From NCBI RefSeq assembly GCF_036370855.1, contig NC_088098.1:38753981-38817980 (forward strand): a stretch of DNA of 64,000 bases, given 5' to 3'. Under the pieces are notes generated by a model. The model was not told where the DNA came from and ran no database searches. It was given only the letters and a program-made list of their open reading frames with translations. Source of the stretch: Dromaius novaehollandiae. Taxonomy: Eukaryota > Chordata > Aves > Casuariiformes > Dromaiidae. A program made the translations under genes and the position numbers. The stretch's first letter is position 1, and every line of letters begins with the position of its first letter. Positions 28,284-37,289 of the stretch are shown here, piece by piece.

Positions 28284-28763
28284 CTAGGCGGAGCTGGAGG
28301 CGCTGCGGCGGCGCGGGGCCGGCGGCGGCGCCAGGAGCTGCTGCTGCTTGTGGCGGGTGGAGCGGACGGCGAGCACGGCCTGGCGGTTCTTGTACTGCAC
28401 CATCTGCAGCGTGATCGCCGCGTTCCAGCCCTGCTCCTGCGCGCACCGAAAGTCGATCTCCTTGCCCTCGGCCATCACCACCGTGAAGTACACGTACTTG
28501 CCCTTGCGCTCCACGCAGTCCACCGTCTTCATGTTGGAGAAGTGCAGCTCCTTCATCTTGGCCGCCGGCTCGGTCGTCGTCGGCGGCTGCTGCTGCTGCT
28601 GCTGCGGCTGCTGCTGCGGCGGCGGCGGCTGCTGCTTGGGCGGGATGAGGAGCAGCCCCTCCTCGGTGAGGATGCAGCGCTTCTTCTTCCAGAGCTGCAG
28701 CAGCCCGTCGCTCCGCTTCTCCAGCACGCCCTCCTTCACCGCCTTGCAGCCGCTCTCCAGCAT
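28284..28763 (-). CDS. PHLDA1: PHLDA1, pleckstrin homology-like domain family A member 1 (TDAG51)
   Basis: A 159-residue protein in one uninterrupted frame ending in TAG. In vertebrates PHLDA1 is a stress-, hormone- and growth-factor-inducible PH-like protein linked to apoptosis control and Akt signalling. The PH-like fold starts at about residue 12 (GVLEKRSDGLLQLWKKK) and resumes at about 69-137, including KELHFSNMKTVDCVERKGKY and the QMVQYKNRQAVLAV end. Between the halves (about 43-61) is a Pro/Gln insert, as in mammals but shorter. I chose the start at MLESG because it matches the short mammalian form. The same frame stays open for 198 codons upstream, to an ATG in the TA/CA repeat, and mammals also make an N-terminally extended form, so a longer product is possible. 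The C-terminus is a short basic/Ser/Ala tail without the long Pro-Gln and Pro-His repeats of human PHLDA1. The coding part is intronless. Identity is certain; the start is less so. Confidence 0.95.
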   Translation of the reverse strand: MLESGCKAVKEGVLEKRSDGLLQLWKKKRCILTEEGLLLIPPKQQPPPPQQQPQQQQQQPPTTTEPAAKMKELHFSNMKTVDCVERKGKYVYFTVVMAEGKEIDFRCAQEQGWNAAITLQMVQYKNRQAVLAVRSTRHKQQQLLAPPPAPRRRSASSSA

Positions 28764-29330
28764 CCTGCCGGCACCGGCCGACGGCCTCGGCCCGCCGGGG
28801 CTGGCGTCGGGCGGCAGCCGGCACCAGCCGAGCACCCGCCGCCCCGCGCCGGCGCCGAGGCGGAGGGCGGGCAGCGCCCCGGCCCGCAGCGAGCGCAGCG
28901 GCGGCGTGGCGGGGCTGCGCGGCTCCGCCGGCTCTGCCGCCGCTTTTCCCTCCCCTCCGCTTTTGAGCGCGCCTCTCCCGCCCCCGCCTGACACCGGCGG
29001 AAAAGGCGGCCCCGCCGCCCGCGGGGAAGCCCGGCGCCGCCGCGCCCGCGGCCCCCGCCCGCGCTCCCCCTCCGCAGGGGCGAGCGCAAGGCAGCGGCGC
29101 TGCGCGGGGCGGTCGGCGCAGGCGGCCGCGGCCCCGGCCCGCAGGAGCCAAGGGCCCTTCCTGCCGTGCGCTCCTGCCGCGGCCACGTCCAGCAACGCCG
29201 GTGCCAGCTTGGAGCGACACCCCGATGCTGAGGCAGTCGTCGCTCCCTCGCACAGAGGAAGCGAAGCCGGACAGCCAGCCTCGGCCACGGCCTCCCCTGC
29301 TCCACGGCACCGCTCTGCACTTCGCTGGGG
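28764..29330 (-). other. PHLDA1 5' leader or N-terminal extension
   Basis: GC-rich stretch between the MLESG start and the TATA repeat. In frame with PHLDA1 it has no stop codon. Its last residues before MLESG (…SAGAGR) resemble the human extension, which I recall ending in …SYAGR. Two other minus-strand frames are also open, so openness alone is weak evidence of translation. It could be a 5' UTR of about 550 bases. Confidence 0.5.
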
Positions 29331-29335
29331 AAAAT

Positions 29336-29358
29336 ATATATATATATACACACACACA
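29336..29358 (-). promoter_or_regulatory. TA/CA dinucleotide repeat in TATA-box position of PHLDA1
   Basis: On the minus strand a TG run passes into a TA run and then TTTTCCCC, at the upstream edge of the CpG island and about 575 bases above the MLESG codon. A TATA box in this place would suit an inducible gene. The same bases are a plain compound microsatellite, so the promoter role is inferred. Confidence 0.4.
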
Positions 29359-29399
29359 TTTATGTATGTAGATTATTTTTTACTCTTCCCAGCAGAACG

Positions 29400-32300
29400 A
29401 GTGAGGTCAAAAGGAAGCAAGCATGTAGCTCACTTCCCAAAGGAAACCCTGAGAGCTTATTACTTGGAAATTTTAGAACTAGACTAGAAAAATCCCTAGC
29501 AAAAATCCAAACAGAAACAGCCAGAGTCATTTCTAATTATTCCGCCTTGTTGCTACACATGAGCTTATGGTTTGGATTCCCCCGCCCCAGGTTAGATAGC
29601 GTTTGGTTTAGGTCCTTTGAATTCGAGAAAAGTAGCCCAAGGTTATTATTAAACTATTTGTTTTAAAATCTTCCAGTGTATTAGATCTAAATCAAAAGCC
29701 CACAGAATTAAATTTGGCTGACAACGCCAATGTAAACCAAGTGCTGGAAATTTCACATTATGTTTGAGTACTACTTTTTTAAACATGTATTTTAGGTGGC
29801 TATAAGAAACAAACACCCCCTCACAATAATCTTGGCAGCCAGGAAGCAGGCTATGCTATGGTATAGCTCAGCAGGAACAAACCAGGAAAAAACCTCCAAC
29901 ATTGATGACTGCTTTAATGGAGCCCATCTCTGATAACACTAAAACATGTTTCCTCTTACATATCTTAAAAATTATAATCTTTTCCTCTTAAAATTAAAAA
30001 AAAAGATAAACTGTTGAGAGGTAAACAATTAAGGTAATAAAGGCAATCCATTTTCTCATTAACTTTTACCTTTAACCTGACTGGAAGACACTCAAATCGG
30101 TAATAAAGGCAGCTTACTAGCCACAAACTGAACTAAGGGTATTACTATCTTGAAAGTCCATTTGTCTAAAGAATAGTCCCTTCTCCTTAGAACTTAATAG
30201 GTAAGATACTGGTCATTCTCACAATAATTTTATGCCTATCTTAACAGAGTATTAGTGTTAGAAAGATCTGAATACCATTCACGATCGTTTCAAACACAGT
30301 TCACTCCAATTAAAATCTAGGTCCTTGGTGCAAATACCTGCATCTTCAGCTACTGAAGCATATTCAAGCAGCCTCACACATGGCTTGAATGGAATAAGAG
30401 GATCTCCTAACTTCTCACATGATGCATTTTGAATTTATTTCTTGACTCCTGATTAAGTAAATGTGTCACATGAACACAGACTTCATTTTGGAATTGTCAA
30501 ACCACAGCAATCATATAACTAGTTAAAACATTTATAAATCTATATTTATATATTAATCTATACCAAATTATTATAACTTATTTAAAATACAAATTTATGT
30601 AAGCTGCAGAACATTGAACTAAACCCACAGACCAACTGTCTAACAATTCACTTGCACAATTTTGGTTGCTGCTCCATTGCTGTAAATGAATAGCCATTTC
30701 CTTCAAAATAAATACACTAACTGGTAGTACATAAACTGGTGTTAGACTTAAGAGTCATCTTACAAATTATTCTGTAGCAAGCATTCAAAAACTGCTTTGT
30801 GTAACACTGCACTAACATTTAGGGACATCAACACATAATCTAATTTTTTTTTAATGTGTGCTTCTTTGCTTATTCTCAGTGCTGACAGTAATTTGCAATT
30901 AATCAATAGAAAAAAAATAAGAACAGTGTGGAAGGCTAAGGACTTTCATCAAATACATAGAGGAATCGGAGTAAGTTCATTCTGCTTAGACCTTGCCAGG
31001 TATAAAGTTCTTAGCTGTCTTATAGTAAGTGTTGAATATCAGCTTTTTAACCCAACTCTAAACACCGATGGACATACTCTGCTAAAGTAGATTCAACTGT
31101 TTATTCCTAGTGAAATTCACCTAAGCACATGATCAGAAATAAACACGCAAAACAACCATTTAAATGTGTTCTGTAAGCAAGCATTGACAACCATTTAAAA
31201 TTGCTACATTTGAACAAACACACCAGATCAGCCATAACCTATGAGACCAGGGCAACATGAAATACAGACAGAGGTGCACAGTAAAAGAACATCCCACTCT
31301 ATTATCCCCCTCCAAAGGGTGACAAACTTCATTTTCCTATACAGAAGTTAGAAATAAACTTCCTAAAGTGTTATTGTTCCTTAAATTAGTATTTTGAAAA
31401 AAACCACATTTAATACATTAAGCATGCCATATGTCCCAGTGGGATTTTACTTAGATTTTTTTCAAGTATGTTTTAAACCACTGCATTAATATTAAAAGTT
31501 CTGTATCTGCTACCTTTACTTAAGTTTCACTAAATACTATGCAGGTCTTGCATCTGTTCTCTGCTAAAATTCTTTTGCAATAGCTGATACACAGATGCCA
31601 CCTACTGTCAAACATGAACAGTACAGTTTGAAAGAACACTGAATCTGATCCTTGACAATACATCTAATAAGACACATTTTTTCTTTATTGAATTTTTCCT
31701 TTTGTGTTCAGAGCTGATACTGGTAACAGGAATGTTTGGTTGTTGGGTATACTGGTTTGCTATATCCTAAGCTCCCTAACATAAAGGCTCAAGTAGTTGA
31801 AATTTTGTATGTGTAACCTTGATTAAAGAGTAATTGCAGTGAGAGTAATTAAAGTGTACTTTTTAAACCTTGGGGCAAATTAAACAGTTTCGGGAAGCCA
31901 CCATTAAAGAAAAAAGAGAACATAATTTAACTCATGTTCTCCTGCTGTTTTTGGTAATAAACCTGCACACAGCTTGAGACAGATCATCAGCTATTAGTCT
32001 CAAAGGGATGATAGTTCTACTGAGTGATAACCCTCAAATATCAGTCATCTCTTCCACTGCTGAGAAATAAGTGGCTAAAACAGAAAATGATTAAGAAGGA
32101 AACCTAAAAAGTAGTATGAGTTGGTCATTGCTTGAGAGAAGGCAGAGCTATGCCAAGAGAGACAAGAAAAACAGTCAAGGGTTGCGAAACATGACAAGTG
32201 TTGCATATGCAATTAAAGCAATTAAACAAGTGGTTACTTCTTAAGAAAGTGTTTGCTTGACCTTTATCACCTCCCAGTAATTTCACTGGAACTTGCTGCT

Positions 32301-35300
32301 GATCAAAGACTGAAGCACTGAACATATAATTTGGGGGAGAGACTCTTCCTCTAAATGAATTCTCTCACTGATATCTGTAGACACCCCACAGTAAATCATT
32401 CATGAACAGCACGAAAGACTTCCCATAACTATCAACCATATTGCCCCAAGCGCCAGGACTCCCTGTGACTCACACCAGTACCAAATGAAGAAACTGTGTG
32501 CCATGCACACAATATTGGCATTGTAACTGCTCCAGGCTTCCTCCTCCCACCCCAAGTCCCTTATACTTTGTAGATTGCTGTCTTTCAAAAACATTAATAA
32601 GTACTTGGGAGCCCACTGTAGAGCAAAGTCAGCCTGTAAGAGGGTTTGAAGGATCTGAAGTTTCTCAGATTTGATCAGCTAGTACTCAGTAAAGCAGGTG
32701 TGAGTTTCAAACACACCTACTCCTCATCACCACCTCCAGGATGAATATTAAAGCTGGGAGGATACCTGCAACACTTACTTGAGTGCATAAAAGCACAGCT
32801 CACAGTAGTTATATTCAGGAGCTAAGTCCCCTCTGCAGCTACAGAGGCAACTACTCATGCCAACTCAGCAAATTTCAGACACTTAAAGCCAATGCAATTA
32901 ACTTCTGCCACACATGATCCTCATGCACCTACTTTTAGTATACACCAAGCAGATCCAAATTTTGAATAGCTTATATTTTGCTTGGTGTGTTGTCTAGTCT
33001 GCTTTACTTGTGACTGGCACCTCTTGGCTTTTGCGGGAAAACCAGAACATGTGGAAGACTACCTCTGCGCTCAGAGGTCCACAAGAGAATTTGAAAGCGA
33101 TGAGAAACACCTTGTCCAACATGCCACGTGGACAAACTATCAACTCATTTGACAGAGCATGCAAAAATGAGACTTACCACTTCCAGTAGATGGATTTACC
33201 TTCACTTTATGTAGCATTGGAATTAACAAGTTATTACCTTGACATCTGCTTGAAAGCTTGCAGGGAACCAGCGCATCTCAAACAGAACTGGGCAGCCATT
33301 AGGAAGTGAAACTGAAGGTGGGATAAGCAAGGAGCTCTTGGACAGGGCTACTCTCTGATTAGGAAAGGTTAGGTTAACACAGAATGAAAGGGGAAATGCT
33401 GGGGAACCGAGTCCACCTGCACAAGCTTCCTGCACAGCTCCAGCACAGCAGGCCAACCAGAGCCATTACAAATAGGAATGCCCTCATAATCACTCTGTCC
33501 CTTTCCTGAGTGGTTCAGCATTTTAGTTCCTTAAGCCAGTGGGAATGCCACAGCATATCGCCTCCTCCCCAACACAACACAAGGCAAAGAACACTGCTGC
33601 ACAGACCTTTGGGAACTGTAGATCTCTGGTAGATGCATACAAAATACATAACCGCAATTTTCTGTCAATTTCTGAATCCAATCTACAACAGTGAGCCTTA
33701 AAACAGGGGGAGGTGTAAGTAGCAGCTCAAAGGTAAAGATGAGCATGTTCAATTCCTGAACAGTTTCTACATTCTGCTGTAGTTTCTCATTTAACAAAAA
33801 CATGTAAAAGTTATAACTACCTAGCTTTGGAAACACCAGTTCTAAGAAACCAGCTAAGAATCTATGGTTATGAAGCTAGTTAGTTACAGAAGACATCAGT
33901 AACAAGTGTTAATATGTGAAGTGCTTAACTAACCCATCCAGGATAACACTAATTATACCTGACATCCCCCTTCTCCAGAAACTAAGACTTAAGAATACTA
34001 AGCTTATCTGGTCTATTTTACTTCAGGATATTGTTTTAAAATAATGTTTTACATTACTAAAGCTATACCAGACAAGGAAACCATTTAGTGCTAATGTAAT
34101 CTATTGTAATCTATCTGCATTTGCCTAAAGTTTAGAAGTACCAAGCAGCACCCCTCTCCATCAAGCATAAGATGTCCACCCTTCCCCCTCATTCCCAGTC
34201 ACAGGTAATTCGCCTATCTCCTCCATCAGCAACCACCATTTTTTTCCCCTAAGGCCATTCCCTTCAATTCTGCAACCAAAGCTGGACAGAAAAACAGATT
34301 TGCTCATTCTTTAATTTCAATGTGGTACTGCAGTAACTGACAAAAAGACCTATTTTCTTTTCAGTGACATTCTCCTAGCCTGAAGTTATTAACAAGGTGA
34401 CTTCTCCCCAAATACTAAATGAACAATTTATCTATAGTTGGTATAAATTCAAGAAAAGTGAAAAGAATGAGTCACAATACTCCAATGAATGTTGAAAGTT
34501 TAATGTTCCTGCTACATACTGCCTTTCAGAATTGCTAAACAAGGGTGTTTCAGATCACAGAACTATGCTAACTACCGAAACAGTTTTTATTTAACCAGTG
34601 CCATAAGAATTGGCACTTCAATTTGTATGTTTATACTCTTCCTTTTGCTGCAGTCTAGAGTGCACAAGAACAGCTGATTTAGTACTGGCAACTTGATCTA
34701 GATAGATGCATACCAAAATCTGTACGCAGATATGGGTTCATGGCTCTGGATCCTGCAGGCCGCAGGTGAGCTTTGAGATCTATCAACTCCCCTCTTCAAA
34801 TACTGTATTACATTGAATGGCAGGAAGTTATTAGATGAGAAAGCAATTTAAGCACAAGCCAGATTTCCTATGACAGGAACAATGACTTCAGAAATTCCTT
34901 GGACAGCTTTTGACACTGCTTTCTCTTTTGTTATTAAGAACAGGCTAGATCTAAGTAAGGACTTCAGATAATTCTCATGTCCAAAGGTATGACCCCAAAA
35001 ACCCCATGTTAGCAACTACTCCAGCCCATAACATATTATGAGCTTGATCTCTGTATGCCCTGAAGTTTAAACAATCAGTGCTTGGTTCAAACCAAACGTT
35101 CAGAGAAAAGATCAAGTGATACACAAACACCTGACAGGGACAGCATCTCAAAGGCTAAGCACATTCTGTCAGGATTAATGTCATCACAAGACCGCAAGCA
35201 CATCCACTTTAACACACAGCTATGAAGCAACAGTGAAGTTGATCTTTTTTTGACTTATTTTTCTATGCTGTAATTTATAGGTTACCTAAAAAACAGAGTA

Positions 35301-36560
35301 CAGCTTCAACAGTACTGTTTTATATACAGCTATGGATAACAAGAGCTCCTTCTCCTAAATCCATAACTATCTAGAGAGAAGACAATGAAGTTTGACAAGG
35401 ACTCTGAAATTAAGCAGTGTGGCATTCAAGCCTCTGAGGAATACAAAAAAAAGTCAGTTTAGTCAGAGCACAGTAGACCTTCCTCTCAGAAGGACCAAGG
35501 ATTCAGGAAGGGGGTACAGGATAAGCTTCATTCTGTATTATCTGCCCTCCAAGCAAAAGATACTGGAGAAAGACTTCCCCTGGCCCCATCCTCACATTGC
35601 CCTTGCCTCCCCCTTGCCCTGCTCTTTTTAATACTTTAAACCTTTATTGCTATACTTCATAGTACATCAGTGGCAAGGAAAAGAGTAGCTACTGCAGAAA
35701 CAGATCTATGGCTGGATGCTTCTTTGCTGCTCCATGAGGGTCTTCCCACCCCTCAAAAAGTTAACTGGGTACTTGTTTAAAATCAGCACTTCTACAGCTA
35801 TGCAAAGGACAAGGCTGTGCATAGCACAGTAGTAGCTGACTAACCATGGAAGACTTGAACAGAAGACATCAGTTCGGTCTCCTCAAGCTGAATGCATCTC
35901 ACAAAAGAGCACCCTCACTTGTAGGCTAGAGGCGAGGTTAGTATCAGAAAGACCTTCTAGCCCTTATGTTTAAGCTGACAAGGAACACCTAAAACAAAAA
36001 ACATGAATCACACCATGAGAACATAGCCTAGCAAACAGAACATCTGGGGAGGAGAAAGGAATTCCTTGGGTTTTGGTTCCTCCCCTTTAGATCCTTGATA
36101 CAGTGAGAAAACAAACCAGAAGGCAGCTAAGTGCCCTAGCCCTCTCTTAGGCTACAGAGCAGGTCTTGTTCTGGACGTCCCAGCTCTGACCACATACACT
36201 GGAAATCCAAGGCGCCTCTCCCAGCTCCAGATTCCATACAAATAACCAGATGCCTTTGAGTCAGGCATGGCAATACCAAAGTCCTTTATCAGATCTAGGC
36301 CCACTTCTAAAAAATTTGTCTTTTCAAAGTGGCAGTGTTGACTAATCACTAAAACATGTAGCTCTGGCTCACAACTATCACATTGCAAAAGGATAGCACA
36401 GATCAAACTTTCCAGACAATTAAATTGTGTTTAAAAATGCTACATAATTTACTTTTCAGTAACTCTTGATGATTTTTGTCTCTAGTAAAAAGTGAACTGC
36501 AGCATGAAAGAGATGCCTTAATAGTTTACACATGCAGATACACACATCATAATAAAACAA
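29400..36560. other. PHLDA1-NAP1L1 interval, no supported gene
   Basis: About 7 kb of AT-rich, CpG-poor DNA. No frame above about 100 codons and no recognisable exon. The plus strand carries more C than G, as in the NAP1L1 introns, which fits minus-strand transcription running on from NAP1L1. Further AATAAA signals on the minus strand (for example at 35643-35648) could serve longer NAP1L1 3' ends. Confidence 0.55.
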
Positions 36561-36565
36561 GACTA

Positions 36566-37253
36566 GCTTCTGAAAATACTAGGTTTTATTCACACCCCAG
36601 TGGTAAACAATAACCTTAATATGTTGACTAGGTTTCCTTTGTAGATCACTATGTCACATAAAATACAAAACCCATAGCATAAACAAGCTGACAGTTATGA
36701 ATGTTTAATGTGGTTTCGCTGGAAATTAAACAAATTATACTAGTCTTCTCAAGTAGTCAAATTCAAAATGCATCATCATCTCCTAGTTAGTACAAGTCAC
36801 TGCCATTTCTATAACAAAGTAATGAAGGCACAACTAGTGCAAGCAGACTTAAACCCGTTCAGACTACTGGGCTGAAAATACTTTGGTTGGTTCTTCAGGA
36901 GAGGATTTTCTCTAAACAAATATTGGTCTCAGTTAACAGTTCTGATAATCTTCACAGCTGCAGTCTAATAGCTACATGACAAAGACTTCACAAGAACCAA
37001 ACTATGTAGCAATGAATTAACATTCATGCTTTAGGGGATTTACTGCATTCTACATATTGACTGAAAATTATACTGTTAAAATGTTAGGTAGATTGAACCT
37101 ACATTTTAAACTGGTTCTTATGTGTTTGATTTTGTTTTTAACAAATTGGTTACTTAATTCTACCAAGATACAAAACATAAGGCTGTAAGTAACTAATAGT
37201 TGTGTTTAGGCTATTACAGTGCAGGTAATCCTCAAGGCCACATACACACTGCT
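36566..37253 (-). other. NAP1L1 3' UTR, proximal form
   Basis: Sequence from the stop codon to the first good AATAAA on the minus strand. AT-rich, no coding frame. Its lower end is inferred from the poly(A) signal only. Confidence 0.5.
36585..36590 (-). terminator. candidate poly(A) signal for NAP1L1
   Basis: AATAAA on the minus strand, about 664 bases below the NAP1L1 stop. About 40-65 bases further on, the minus strand has a TG-rich stretch (TGTGTGTATCTGCATGTG, around 36527-36546), a good downstream GU-rich element. Together they make a plausible proximal cleavage site near 36565. More distal signals exist, so alternative polyadenylation is possible. Confidence 0.5.
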
Positions 37254-37289
37254 TCACTGCTGCTTGCATTCTGCTGGGTTTTGATCCTT
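37254..37289 (-). CDS. NAP1L1: NAP1L1 coding exon 14 (C-terminus)
   Basis: Codes for KDQNPAECKQQ followed by TGA, preceded by an AACAG acceptor. The CKQQ end is the farnesylation-type box described for mammalian NAP1L1; the cysteine is residue 390. The exon continues into the 3' UTR. Confidence 0.95.
   Translation of the reverse strand, partial: KDQNPAECKQQ

Larger units (their letters stand above)
28180..29330. promoter_or_regulatory. CpG island covering PHLDA1
   Basis: About 1.15 kb of very GC-rich DNA with dense CpG, sharply bounded by AT-rich sequence on both sides. It contains the whole PHLDA1 coding sequence and its presumed 5' UTR. It includes GGGGCC repeats at 28261-28280 and CAG/CGG-type runs in the coding part. 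It is the only strong CpG island in the window and marks the PHLDA1 promoter region. Confidence 0.9.

Noticed and set aside
28156-29355. Three long overlapping minus-strand frames (207, 357 and 399 codons) and two long plus-strand frames over the PHLDA1 island
   Set aside because: They reflect the scarcity of stop codons in GC-rich DNA. Only the frame containing MLESG codes for a recognisable PH-like fold; the others read as A/R/G/P-rich noise.
29330-29357. ATG at 29355-29357 as the PHLDA1 start
   Set aside because: It lies inside the dinucleotide repeat at the presumed TATA position, so it is probably upstream of transcription; the encoded CVYIYIY run is a repeat artefact.
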